Shown: one piece after another, positions 33,734 to 45,299 of the stretch | How positions within the stretch are numbered: the stretch's first letter is position 1 | Layout of the letters: every line of letters begins with the position of its first letter | Assembly: GCF_000715075.1 (NCBI RefSeq) | Contig: NC_134095.1 | Span: 44,990,806-45,054,805, forward strand | Reading direction: 5' to 3' | From: Nicotiana tabacum | Taxonomy: Eukaryota > Streptophyta > Magnoliopsida > Solanales > Solanaceae | DNA length: 64,000 nt | The notes under the pieces: generated by a model | Databases searched by the model: none | Told to the model about the DNA's origin: nothing | What the model saw: the letters and a program-made list of their open reading frames with translations, nothing else | Position numbers and translations under genes: made by a program

Positions 33734-33749
33734 GGTAAAAAGGGGCAGC
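33734..33749 (+). other. Element B polypurine tract
   Basis: GGTAAAAAGGGGCAGC directly precedes the TGTTGATACCC start of the 3' LTR. It is the expected plus-strand primer site. Confidence 0.75.
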
Positions 33750-36700
33750 TGTTGATACCCAGTTTTCCCTATATATTTTTAATATGATTAAATACTTTCA
33801 AAATAGCATATATATGCATATATAAGCATGCACAAGGTTTTTATAATTTTAAAGATTTTAAATTAATTTATTTTCTTCCCTCTTTACTCATAAAATCCCC
33901 AATAATTATCTCTCAAATTGTTGTTGTGGTAATTTAGTCATCTAAATTCTATATGTATACCAAAATATTATTAAAATATTTTTAGTGCATTTTTATAATT
34001 GTATTTTGTATTTTTAAAGCCAATTTGCATATAATTGCAATATTAGCCTTATTAGGGTACAATTACGTTTTATATGTACAAAATAATTTTCTATATTTTT
34101 TAAAATGTTAAATATTTATTTTTAATGATTTTAGTACATGAAATTATTTTTTAGAAATTATCTATTATTTATTATAAATATATGGGGATAAATTGGCTAT
34201 TTAAAATCTAGCCAGATTGCATTTCAATTTTAGCCTCAATTAAACCCAATACCCCAGCCCAATTTCAGATTAAATAATCCAACCCAGGCCTTAAATGCAC
34301 CCTACCCGACCCAAAACCCATTAGATCCTGCCGTTGATCTGAAAGATTAACAGCCCGTATTGTTTCTTCCCTTTTTTATTCTAAACCACCCCCAACCCTA
34401 ATCATTTTCCCACATCCGCCGCCCTAAGATCCTCTCATCTCTCAAAACACTCTCAACCTAACCCTAGCCCTTCAAACACCGACTTCTCTTCTCCAGTCAT
34501 CTCCGGTGACCTCTAATCGTCTCCTAAGCCTCCAATGCATTCTCTCATGCCATGCCTGCCTTTTCTAAGGTCTTCAACGGCCCAGGGCCATGCTGACTTG
34601 CATCTAGGGTTCGTCACTTGTCTGTTCTTGGCTACTCCAGTGTGATTTCGAGCAAAATCATGCTGTATTTGTTACGTACCTTGGGATTCTAGATAGGTTC
34701 TTTCATTTCTATATGGGTTTCTTCTGAAACACTAATTTCTTCCTATATCTCCTAGATATTTATGGATCTAGGATGATTTGAGTTTGTTTCTTTAAAGTTT
34801 TACACTGTCCTTGGAACTCTTTACAAGAATCGTTTGATTTCAAGTTTTTTTCACCTTCTTCTAAAAAATAGGGTTTCAGAACTTCTTTTAAAACTTGTTT
34901 AACTGATTCTTTGTGTTTAAACTTCTATTTCTTGCATAATTTTGACTGATTCTATGATTTTACTACCTCTTCGACTCGACTATGTTGAAAGCCCTAATTT
35001 TCTAGGTTTGTTCATTAGGTTCTTTGTATCATCATGACTGACCGATTCTTGTTTGAGTTTCCGTGACTATCTTGACTCGAATATGTTTCTATTGAGTTTC
35101 TTAGCCTAACTTACATCAACTCTATGTGCTTGTGTTCATCTTGACTATTCAAGAATTGCCTCTTTTCTATCAGTGTTGTTCAACCTTCATGTTTGCTATA
35201 TTTTGTTATTCTTATCTCACTCTATTTATATACTAGAACATTGACTCATGACTTTCTCTTTGTTTGATTCTGGATTCCCTATTTCATGGTTTTGATTGGA
35301 AGACCTTCCTTTAAACTTTCAATTCCTACCCTTTCTATTCAATTTTATTGATTCGCCTACCTTGTCTGCATTGGTACTTTATTCTTACTGACCATCTCCT
35401 TAATTAGAGTTTTCTGAACTTAGCCATAATTGTTTACCCTATATTTACTGAATTTGAAATCTTTTCTTAATGGTCGTACATTGATTTCTTTCCTTGTTAC
35501 TTATTCTTACCATTTGAACTAATTCCCTCAAATTATGGGAGTACTTGTACTGATTTTGCTCTAATTTGTTTTGAGTTCCATAATTACTATACTATTGTTA
35601 TTCTTGCCTTATTTTACCTAGTTTCGAACTACTATATATACATATTCTCTCATTAGTAAACACAAACATTTTGGTTCAAAAATCTCTCTCACACTCAAAA
35701 AACTTTCTGCTATCTGTTTGGTTACTTGCTACTATTCTAAGTTAGCCGACTGCAAGCCAAGGATAACTATTGTACTTCCTACTCCTTACTTTATGTTTAC
35801 CATCTCTCTACTAGTATGTTCTGATTTTAATTCAAGTCCCAAAACAATATGCTTCTCCTATTATTTCAATTTGTCATGTTACTAATATGCTTCTATTTAT
35901 GGTTTTGTTGTTCAACCTGCAATTAACATGTCTACTTCACTGTCTACTGCATGTTGTATACCCCCTTTAGGATTAGCCTGCTCATAAATCCCTTTCTAGT
36001 ATGCCCCAATGTGACTATGTTTCTCTGATTCCTGACATGCACCTTCCTATGTGAAGTAATTGGTTGTCTTAAGACTGTTTGATTTTGTATTAACTCTAAA
36101 GTTCATGTTGTACTTTAAAAGCCCTTGACCCCTTTCATAGCTCCTCTGATTCTGAACCTATGTGCATCTGTGCTTATTATGTGCCCTATGCTTACCCCAA
36201 ATCCCCATTACCCCTAAGTGGATGTGTGTACCTGTTTGACTCCATGTATTGAAGTACTGATGAACCTCTTCTAGTTCTGCATTGATTGTTAGTCACCTTA
36301 CCCTTTTCAAATTATCTTATTTAACAACTCCCTATGTATTTTTTACAAAACTATTTCAAGAAAATCTCTTTTAACATTGTTTTCCTACTGAAACCTTTTC
36401 AAACTATGTCAAGCACTCTCACTCTACTCCTAAGTCACTAGATTCTGCCCCCTCAAGTGTGTGTACTGCCTTGGGATCCTCTTGAGAACCCTCTGAACTC
36501 TAGCACACTGAGGTTGGCCCTTCCACACTACACTTACTCAATTTGGTTACAAAGTCTAGGTGTGTGCACTGTCTGGGATCCTTGAGATCCTTAGGGAACT
36601 CTAACGCACCTAGACAATGATATTGTCTATGAAATTGGCATTTGAGGCTAATGGAGGCTTTAGGAAATCACTTGGGCCTGCTTCAGGCTCCTTATAGTGT

Positions 36701-38252
36701 AATTTCTTCTTTTTATTTTTATATATTTATGTAATTCATTCATCTGGTTTGTAATAATTTGTAAACAAATATTAGGGTGACTAGTGAAAAGGGGTGGGTA
36801 GTTACATATTTATGAGGTAATATGGGTAGAAACCATGCCTATAGGATTTTATATTTGCTATTTTTGCCTTACCATTTTAGAAATCATGCCTATAGGTCTC
36901 AAGTGGTTCCAATAATAGAAATCATATTTATAGGTCTTAAATCAACTTCACCAGTAGATACCACGCCTATAGAATATGATTCGGTTCAACTTCTATTATA
37001 ACGGGTATTTACATGTGTTTTCATGCATCAGCTCTTAACAATTAGATATCATGCCTATAGGAAACAACATCAGAAATCCTGCCTATAGATCTAAAATCAG
37101 TTTAGTTTAAATAAGTCAATCCAGTTCATGATTAGTTTACTTCGAAACTACTCTAATTAGTGGTTTGTTTTTCCTGAAATGGATTCTTTCGAGTACTACT
37201 CTAATTTACTATTACAAAGCATGCCTATAGGAACTCAAGAGTTTGTTCTGCCCGCTATTTTTACTATATCAAACGTAGTTATCATGCTCTTAGGACACAA
37301 CTATTCAGTGTGTAGGCAAGCCTATAGGGCGTCTTCAAATCCTGCAACTTTGAAACTGTTTCTGCTATTTAATGTTGTTCTAATTGACGGGCTTAAAATC
37401 AGTAGGCAAACGGATAGGGCCAGTACTTCTTAGTTTATGAAAATAAACCGCCTATCTTTTATGTCTTGATATTCACTTAGACATCATGTCTTAGGATACT
37501 GTTTAACAATATGGCCCTTATTTGTATTTGAGTCATGTTGCTTATGTCTGTTGTTTGTGGAGGTAAACTTGAGCCTCTAATTCCTTCTTTTCTGTCTTAT
37601 ATGCTATGGTCCTATTTGTTCTTGCATGTCGCCTTAGTATTTCTCCTTTAAACCTTAGGGGTCTGTCTAGAACTACCTATAGGTACAGGTCCTAAATTTC
37701 CTCCAGGACCATTAAGAAGGGACGGGTAACAACATGCAATAGAGATCGCTAACCAACACTCGCTTTAATAACCACTAAGGGGGGTGGGAAGGGTAGATAT
37801 GAGATATGATGACTACAAGCTAATGTCACGTGTAGTCCCTAATTGAGGAGTGTTTGCCAGATATTGTGTGGGGTGATCCTATAGGCTAACCAACCTAGGA
37901 CCCCTCCTTTCCCAAAATTCCTTTTGTTTAAAATATTGTTTTATATGTACACAACTTGTTCAAATCTTTTTCCTATTATCTGAGTCATTTAATGAACAAC
38001 GTGCTTCCTTTGCAATTATTTGCTTCAACTACTTATTTATTTAAAGGACTAATTTGTAAGTATAAATTTGGCCGGGACCTACAGTTGTGGACCAAGAGGG
38101 GTGCCTAACACCTTTCCCTCAAGGTTATTTCGAGCCCTTACCCTAATCTCTGGTAATGCAAACCAATCCAAGATTTAATCGCTCTAGGTGCCCTAACGCA
38201 CCATAATCCATTAGGTGGCAACTCTTCAAATACCCAATTCCCCAAAGGAAAT
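33750..38252 (+). repeat. Element B 3' LTR (right end deleted)
   Basis: Starts TGTTGATACCCAG and follows the 5' LTR throughout, without the non-LTR insertion. It stops at CCCCAAAGGAAATG (38252), where the 5' LTR continues for about 70 bp more of ATTACCCCC...GGGCACGACA and the solo LTR for about 85 bp; from there the sequence switches to the antisense gene of element A. TATA-like CTATATATACATA is near 35630. CATGCCTATAGG words occur at 36830-37330 and the palindrome, with one change, at 37673-37686. Confidence 0.9.
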
Positions 38253-40257
38253 GTCTTCCCCACCTTCATCGTCCTGCCCGGCAGCGCCACCTCTATCATC
38301 GCTCCCACCATCAGAATAGTCATCATCATGCCAAGCATCTAACGCAAGCCCGTCCAAATGATCTTCACCATCGCCGGTCCCCGGTGTAGCACGATCATAA
38401 CCGCTGGCAATCCTAGCGTCACATGCCACAAGACGGGCATCCTCGAAATCGACCTCAGAAACCTTTCACTCCGTCATCAAATTCCTATATATGTCTAGCT
38501 GAGACACGACGTGGATCCACATCTCGTATGAGTGCCTAGGAATGTTGGGGAAAGCAGAAATATGAAAGGAGGATGGTCGGGCCAACAATCGCGCCTTCTC
38601 GGCCTCAAGAGCGGAAACTTGATCACTAAGGCTTGAAATATCTCTCTCGAGCCCACCAATCTGCTCATTATACCGTGCCTATATCAGTATGTCCATTTCC
38701 TATTCTCTCGCCCGTTCAGATCTAAGCATGCGAATGCCCTCCTCCAGTGCCGCTACTTTCGCCAAAGACGTCATCCTGGCCTTCTTAGCCTTCTCTAACT
38801 CTACCACTTTCTCAATCAACTCGTCACTTAAGACATTAACTCTGATCGAGCTCTACTCAAGCTCGGCCCGCAAAGATACCACTTGAGCTTGAAGGTCGAC
38901 ACACTCAGCCACGACCACTTTGCTCACCTCGAGCACGTCCTCCTTTACTCTAAGAAATCCCTCGAGCTCACTACATCTGCCGATGACCCTCACAAGCTCA
39001 TCGTCCTTCTACCCCAACTCGTCTCTAAGGGATTGGAAATTACCATCGGCACCAAACTGGGCACGCATTGCACGATATTTGTCACGATACCAGCAATACT
39101 TCAAAACCATCTTCTTAAAAACTGCCTTCCACTTATCCTCTCGGCGGGCGCTCTCGATCTCCAAAATAAGAGTCTAAAGAGAAAATGAGTCTAAATGAGT
39201 CAGTAAGAATAAAAGGGAGAAAAGACGAGGAAGAAAACAAGGAAACCAACTCACCCGTAAAGCCATTCCAGATAGGCTCAACGACAGATCGACATCCTTA
39301 AATGAATAAAGAGTCTTGTTCTCGGTACCAGAGCAAAGAGAGACCACGCTCTCCATATTGGTTAGCAGGTTGCAGTCTAGAGGGATGATTATCAAATGAG
39401 AAGATCCGTCCGTTCTCACCTCGATCCGAGTAAAACCCTCATCAAACATTCTCTCCTCTTCGGGGTTGACATCGGAATCAGAGTCATCATCATCTACGGC
39501 CAAAACTTTCCTCTTCTCTTCGACGGAGGAAGGAACGGTAGCTCGCTCTGACGTCGACAGCCACTCCCCGAAACGACCTCGATCGCCTCTGTTTGCCTTT
39601 CTCCTTACACGATGATAAAGTAGCAACCACCACATTTGAAGGGGACACAGTCTCCGCGTCCAAAATCGTGCCGCCCTCAAACATAATTATGGCCGGCCCG
39701 GGATCAGCCCCTATGGGCCCTTTGTTCTCGATCATTTTACCATCAATCTCTATTATATGCCTATTTAATGGATCCTCTTCCTCCTCGCCATGCGATGACT
39801 CATCCACTAAATGAAACACTGAGGAAGCCAGAATCTCTACTAGTGGTGCCACAGCCTGATGGCTAGGTCTATGCGAGGCCGAGGTCCGAGAGGGTATAGC
39901 AGTTTGAACAGATTCACCTACAGTCGCTGCGAGTAGAGTCTTAGTCAAAGTACATAACTGACGAAAGCGGGAGTAGGAGCCTTAGCCCTTCTCGGAGCCT
40001 TCCAACCTACCACCAAAGGAAGACGTAAAAAAGGGAAAAAGAAAAAAGACGATACGAAGGTCGAAGCAACTGAGGTCGAGGCAAGACTCACCAATCGAAG
40101 AAGGATTACGACTGAATTTCTTGTTGAACTACAACCACTCACGAATCCCCACAGTGTGAGGTAAAATTTGGCTCACCCAATCGCGAATATCGGCGACCAA
40201 CAAAGGAGGAGACTTCTCGGCTGCATACAAAGAAAAAGAAGAGGGGAAGATCGGTTA

Positions 40258-41660
40258 AGTCACTTATCACTCCCAACTGTGCCTTATAAAAAGGTCTAAG
40301 CGGTCATTGCAAATATAATCCAATTTACAAGTCCGGAGTCTAATCCCATAGAGAACTAAGGCTTAGCTACATTTATTCAATATCGCTAAGAAACACAAGT
40401 CCAAATAATTTCCTAATTATAAAGATTATAATGTTTAATTTTTTCTAATGAACTAACAAATACTAGAAAGCAGTAAGACTATCAATTAACAAGGATAAAG
40501 ATTGGAGACAAGATTAAGGAGGTCTAGAGTTATGATTTCCCCTATTGTCGGAATCCTTTCCGCTATGTTTTCTATAAATTTGCCTAAGTCTTCTCCACCG
40601 ATCATGAGAGCTCTAAGTGTTGTAATTCTCTCCCGAGTAACTACCACAATTTACTAGACATATTCTCCTGAATTACGCTAGCTAGCATTAAGTACAACTC
40701 ACTCGTATTGCGCCAAGGTTTCGTTATCCCTAATCCTACCTTTAAACCCTCCGTATTGATCCCTCATATACGTTAGGAGTGATGCTATTCAAAAACTACC
40801 TAAATATGAACTCTCTCTCGAGTAATACATACTAAATAGCCACATTCGATTGAGAGCTCTTCAATCAACCACAATAATACTCATAGTTGAACAAACAAAG
40901 AAAATACTACGGCAAAACTATATTAGCGTACGAGGAAAATCATCCTCCAATAGGTTCCATCAAAACCCTAGATAATAAATTAGCTATTCATAATTGTATG
41001 CGTAACTACAATACTAGAATTCATAACCAATAATGGAAATATGAAGAAGGAAGTGAAAAACTCGTAGAAGAATTCTCCGCCTTGCTCCTAGTGCGTTCTT
41101 GCCTCCTTAGGTCGAATCACCTCTCAAATATGTCCAATCTCGATCTCTCATTCCAATCTCTCATCTAATGTCAGTCTCTCACTGTCCAATCTCTCCGTCC
41201 TTCAGAATTGGCATTTTTAAGTCTATTTATATGTGCAGTAAAATACCTAAACGTGTAGGTCAAGTCCTAGTCAAACTAGGAGACGAAATAAATCTTCAAA
41301 ACTCGAAATGGATCTCGCCCCAGGCTTGGCTTCGCCAGACTAACGCCAGCTTCAAGACTGGCCTTTCCAGCCTAACGCCAGCTTCAAGCCTAGCCTCGCC
41401 AGCCTAACACCAGCTTCAAGCCTGGCCTATCCAGGTCTAACGCCTGGTTAAGTCATGGAGTTGCCATCTTTATCCTTTTCACTGTTCTCGAGCACGCTTT
41501 CAATGTTTAAGTATCCCTTTTGCTCTACTTATATCTTGAATTCACCTATACATAAAATAGACTCCATTACGCATAAATAAAGTGTAATTTATCATTAAAG
41601 AATATAAAATGTAAGGTAAATAATGTACGAAACTATGGAATTATAGCCACACACCAGTCA
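40258..41660. mobile_element. Unclassified repeat inserted in antisense gene intron 1
   Basis: The intron between 41702 and 40221 is much longer than its neighbours and has a different texture. It holds ATCACTCCCAACTGTGCC and GTCCGGAGTCTAATCCC at the left, long AT-rich non-coding sequence, and at 41326-41440 about 3.5 copies of a ~36-bp GC-rich unit (CCTAACGCCAGCTTCAAGCC). I recall similar left-end text from other Solanaceae repeats but cannot name the superfamily. No ORF, inverted ends or target duplication were identified, so the boundaries are approximate. Confidence 0.45.
41326..41446 (+). repeat. ~36-bp GC-rich tandem repeat
   Basis: CTAACGCCAGCTTCAAG recurs three times, each followed by an (A/G)CCTGGCC-like or TAGCCTCG variant, plus a partial last copy ending AACGCCTGG. 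It lies at the right end of the unclassified intron insertion. Confidence 0.75.
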
Positions 41661-42819
41661 CCGAAGATAACCAACAAATAGTCGTTTCGCGAAAATACTT
41701 ACAAGCAAAGTTCCACTCCTCATGAAATCCATTGATGTTCAACACCACGTTCTCTGTACGACATAAAAGAAGTTAACCAAAAAACAACGATTTGTTTTAT
41801 CGTCCATCTTCACCACTAGTCCTTTGGTCCCTCGGTGGTGAAGGTGTATCATCGTACCCCTATAAAAACTTGGGGCGAATTGATGAAGCAGTTGACAGAG
41901 AGAGATCCCATGATTTGCTAGCTCCGCGTACTTGATAAGCATAAGAAAATGCTTATAGATGTACGGGGAGAGCTGGGCCGGACATACGCCATAATAGCAG
42001 CAGAAGTCCTCCGCCAAGGAAGGAAGAGGAAGCGTATAGCCAACGATGAACGGATACGCGTAGAATGCATAGTATCCAGGACGGTAAACCTATACCACAT
42101 TGTCACCAGCTGGGATGCGGTCGATATGGTCAGGAATCCGCCCCTTGGCCTTAAATTCAACAAGGGCTGCCATTTCCATCTCAGAGATAGCAGGTTCGAA
42201 ATCATCTTTAGGCCGCTTTGAGAAGTCCGACCTGGCCCTTTCTGAGCGTGGAATTATTTCATCCACAGTAGGAAAAATCTCATCTTCTGCAGCCATGTAT
42301 TCTCTTTCGTCGTAAGAAGGTGTGTCCGCCGTCAATGGAACCGAATCAGATGCTCCCTCAAAGTTAGAAGATGCACTAGCCATCTTTGTCATGCAAATAG
42401 AGAGAAAATACAGATACGAAAGGGGTGATAATGGCAGAAAGTGCTAAAATGGAAAGAAACAAGGGTGCAAGAACTCTGTGGGAAAGAAGAGAGATTTTGG
42501 AAGAGCAACCCCCCAAATGAGGGATTCCCTCCCCTATTTATAAGAATGCTGGCAGCCTATTCGAGAAAGCCAAGCACCGCCATATTGATTTCAGAACAGA
42601 AGGGGCGCGAGAAACAATGTAACGTATCAGAAACATGCACCATTGTGACGCATGATGAAATAACGTCATTTCAAGCTGACGTAACAGTCAGATATGGCTC
42701 CCGAATAGCCACGTCGTCATGTCGCCATAAAAAATATTTTGCTACTCGAGCGCCATGCCCAGATTTCTCAAGTTGCAAACGGCGAAGTCCGTCCACCGAG
42801 CTCGTCCAATAAACAACCT

Positions 42820-42839
42820 CGGCAGGCGGAGGGACTAAC
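42820..42839 (+). other. Element A polypurine tract
   Basis: GGCAGGCGGAGGGACTAAC lies directly before the TGTATGGGTC start of the 3' LTR. The purine run GGCGGAGGGA is the likely plus-strand primer. Confidence 0.7.
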
Positions 42840-43552
42840 TGTATGGGTCGAAATCTGACCAAGGGAATCTTGCTCAAAGGTAGATTATTAAGAGATGATT
42901 AGGCCAAGGTCATACTCGAGGCGGAAGGAACTTATCGGCGAATTAAGTAACCGAGGTCGAGGTTGAATACTCAGGTTGGCCATAACGGCTAGTTTTGTAG
43001 CAAGATATTTTAGGGAAATATTCTATTGAATATTCTCTGCACTTGTACTTTAGGTTAGGTAAGGGATATGTCCTAGATAAATAGAAAGGGAGAGAGAAGA
43101 AAGATGGCATGTAATATTCTATATAATAAGATCTCTCATGAAAAGTTGACTCTCAAGTAAATTATAATCATTGTCTTTTCACAAAGATCTGATTTGTTGT
43201 TCATCCCACACTTTCTCGCATCAGATCCGAGAAAGCTCCATATATTCCCGTGTTTGTTTGTCTTACATCATTGTTAGAGAGAAGAATTATCCACCTCATT
43301 CAATATTTGGGTGAATCATTCTCTCTATTTACATCTATTGTCATTTAATACATTTATTGCTTATCATTATTCCGCATACACTTCTAACAGTACCATTTAA
43401 TATCCGTTGTATTAAATTTGTTTAAATGCAGTTCTACGTCATTTGTATAAACCGACCTCATATCTAGGATTGATAGTGTTTAACTAGAATTTACCTACTA
43501 TCTTCTTAATTAATTAGTTTAACAAAAAAAGTTAATACTTTTTGGTCAAACA
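42840..43552 (+). repeat. Element A 3' LTR
   Basis: TGTATGGGTC...TTGGTCAAACA, 713 bp, same orientation as 5522-6236. The two copies differ at many sites in the first 150 bp and less often later, indicating an old insertion. The minus-strand start of the antisense gene (42392) lies about 450 bp inside of this LTR, so its promoter would be in the sequence between, or in the LTR's antisense strand. Confidence 0.93.
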
Positions 43553-44763
43553 TCACGGTGGACAATATCAATCGCCTTTATTAGGTCTCTTTGTACCTCT
43601 TGTGGTATGACATACAACTACAAATTAAAGAAGCCATTGATGGAATATAGAAATTTTCTTGTTTGATGTGTGAAGTTTCGTGTATCACCAGCTTGTGTGC
43701 TCCCGACTGTTTGAGTCAATGCTGCATACTCATAACGCAAAAAACAGATTCTTGATCGATTGAGTGTAACGTCTATACACTAATAGGGTACTATTAACTA
43801 TAAGATCATATAAAACATAACTGCAAGTAATCGTTCAAAATAAGTTAAATGAACAACTTGGACAATGAACAGTAATCCTACTATAAAAAGTTAAAATACA
43901 CTGATCATATACAGATTTTTAAAATTATTAGTCTATATAAGTTAAATACTTCTTTGTAATACATCCTCTGTGCAATCATCAACACAAAACATAACTTATT
44001 CACATAACAAAAAGTTAAGAATATAGAGTTAGCACGAAGGTCAATTGTAAAGAGCAATAGATGGCAGCAAGCTCATTGCCCGAACTTTACCATGTATTCT
44101 TTTTTTTTTTCTTTTTTTTTTTTCTTTTAGCGGTTGTTCTTTAATTCATAAATCGAAATGAGGGGACGTCATAGCGCAGCTAAATTTTTTTTTTAATTCT
44201 TTTTGCTATTCGGAAGAGCTATACTATCTTTTTGTGCTGAGATTTAGAAAAAGCATTGGGGCCAAGAAAAAAAGATAGCCTAAAGTTGTGTCAAATATAA
44301 TGCAGGACATAAAGTTTCCAAAGTGGGGAGTGGACTCAAGTGTATTTTATAAGTGAGAACATGTATGGTTGGCAGAAGATTTGTGTGGATATATTCAAGT
44401 CATGAAGAAGTTGAGTCATGTAGAAGTGTTCCCACAGTTATTGTTGGGCAGAAAAGAAAACCCCAAGATTCGTTCTTTCTCATTATGACATGACTTATGA
44501 GGGAGCATTTAAAAGTGTATCATCTTTTAGAGTTTCTACTTTCTATGAAAACTATGTGAGGACGAAATTAATCATGTTGAATTGAACTAAATTCCGAAAG
44601 AATTTGAGCATTCAACCCAACACCTTATGGTAATGGGAGGTGTAGTCGAGGATCATTTAAATTCTTTTGGAAATTCTTACTCAACTGATCAGGGACAATG
44701 CTCTAACACCAATTGTTCGAGTGCTAATGACTTCCGGGACTTATGCACCTTGTTGCATGTGGT
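43553..44763. other. Low-complexity and unassigned DNA, no gene
   Basis: Right flank of element A up to the Tnt1-like element. It contains a T-rich tract (44100-44130) and AT-rich text. Several ORFs under 65 codons show no motif. I could not assign any part to a known gene or repeat; it may be original host sequence. Confidence 0.5.
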
Positions 44764-44768
44764 GTTAC

Positions 44769-45259
44769 AATTGGGAATAAACCTCCACGTAGTACCGAGA
44801 TACGGTAATTAACAAGAATAAAAAGAACAATAAGGACACAACTTTTAACGTGGAAAACCCTTGTCAAAAAGGGGAAAAACCACGGACCTGAGAGGAGCAA
44901 AATAATTTACTATAGTGAGATACTCCAGGGACCACTATATACTCAAAAGAAATAACTATATTTTTAAATTCTCATCTCACTATAATATCGCTCACACACA
45001 TTATTTTCCCTCACAGACTACACTGCTTGTGAATACCTCACACTGCTTTCTAACTCTCAAATCTCAATGATATTTCTCTAAAATTGGTGTCTTTAAATGA
45101 GAACCGAAGCTCTCTTTATATAGGTGAAAGCACCACCTCTTGGACCAATCAGAATGAAGGGTTGGTTGAAAGTTTGCATTGCAAATTTTTCTGACGCCCA
45201 CCATTTACCAAGTCCAACTTGGCAACTTGAACTTTTTCATTATGGGGATGGACCCCACA
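44769..45259 (-). repeat. 3' LTR of the Tnt1-like element
   Basis: 491 bp; minus-strand start TGTGGGGTCCATCCCC at 45259. TATATAAAG (minus) at about 45114-45122 is the TATA box. It lacks two short segments present in the 5' LTR. The outer end has lost the CA terminus. Confidence 0.88.
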
Positions 45260-45271
45260 ATCTTCCCCTCC
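45260..45271 (-). other. Polypurine tract of the Tnt1-like element
   Basis: GGAGGGGAAGAT on the minus strand, directly before the TGTGGGG start of the 3' LTR. Confidence 0.8.
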
Positions 45272-45299
45272 AGACTCATTCACCGGAAGGGGTTAACAC

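Larger units (their letters stand above)
31900..33749 (+). other. Element B long 3' untranslated region
   Basis: 1.85 kb between pol and the 3' LTR, with no sense ORF of note. It contains three copies of a hairpin-forming repeat (32031-32218), a tandem array of hairpin units (32608-33130), a looser set of CATGGTC/CATAGCC words (33150-33440) and an ordinary stretch leading to the PPT. Short ORFs in it have no recognisable domain. Confidence 0.7.
17455..38252 (+). mobile_element. Element B: Ogre-like Ty3/gypsy retrotransposon inserted in element A
   Basis: 5' LTR 17455-22436, PBS 22440, ORF1, gag, protease with G-patch-like segment, apparent PRO-RT intron, RT, two RNase H regions, integrase, a long repeat-rich 3' region, PPT and 3' LTR 33750-38252. 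The extra ORF1 before gag, PRO-RT intron and multi-kb LTRs are the known hallmarks of Ogre elements. Many stops and frameshifts show it is inactive. The right LTR lacks roughly its last 180 bp and no target duplication can be found, so the right junction is a deletion. The 5' target site would be GACGC (17450-17454). Confidence 0.9.
38253..42392 (-). pseudogene. Element A antisense gene (gypsy-type 'Transposase_28'-like protein)
   Basis: Five-exon-like gene opposite to gag-pol. Exon 1 is 42392-41703: ATG (MTKMASAS), acidic leader, then YAFYAYPFIVGYTLPLPSLAEDF and CCYYGVCPAQLSP, like the plant 'putative gypsy type transposon' domain. It has one internal TAG (42088 region) and a frameshift near 41740. 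Exon 2 is 40220-40092 (ADIRDWVSQILPHTV), exon 3 is 40006-39255, exon 4 starts at 39173. All have consensus GT/AG edges (GTAAGT, GTGAGT). The exon 4 product is a long coiled coil (VVELEKAKKARMTSLAKVAAL) with an acidic Gly-rich tail cut off at 38253 by the deletion next to element B. Antisense ORFs between pol and 3' LTR are known in Tat elements; function unknown. Confidence 0.75.
5522..43552 (+). mobile_element. Element A: old Ty3/gypsy Tat-lineage retrotransposon with three nested insertions
   Basis: Two 0.71-kb LTRs (5522-6236 and 42840-43552) in the same orientation bound a PBS, gag, protease, RT with YIDD, dual RNase H and integrase, then a PPT. An antisense multi-exon gene lies between pol and the 3' LTR, an arrangement known in several Tat elements. 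Removal of the solo LTR (11199-15804), element B (17455-38252) and the repeat at about 40258-41660 leaves roughly 11 kb, a normal Tat size. The LTRs differ clearly in many positions, and all frames are broken, so the element is old. Flanks do not show a shared 5-bp duplication (GCAGG versus TCACG). Confidence 0.9.

Noticed and set aside
42441..42812. 123-codon plus-strand ORF upstream of the 3' LTR of element A
   Set aside because: No recognisable domain; it lies antisense to the leader of the antisense gene and looks incidental.
5522..43552. A novel gene cluster or defence-type system
   Set aside because: Every coding block in this span is explained by gypsy gag-pol, ORF1 or antisense ORFs of nested retrotransposons.
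44627..44812. 61-codon ORF in the right flank of element A
   Set aside because: Too short, no motif, and it runs into the LTR of the Tnt1-like element.
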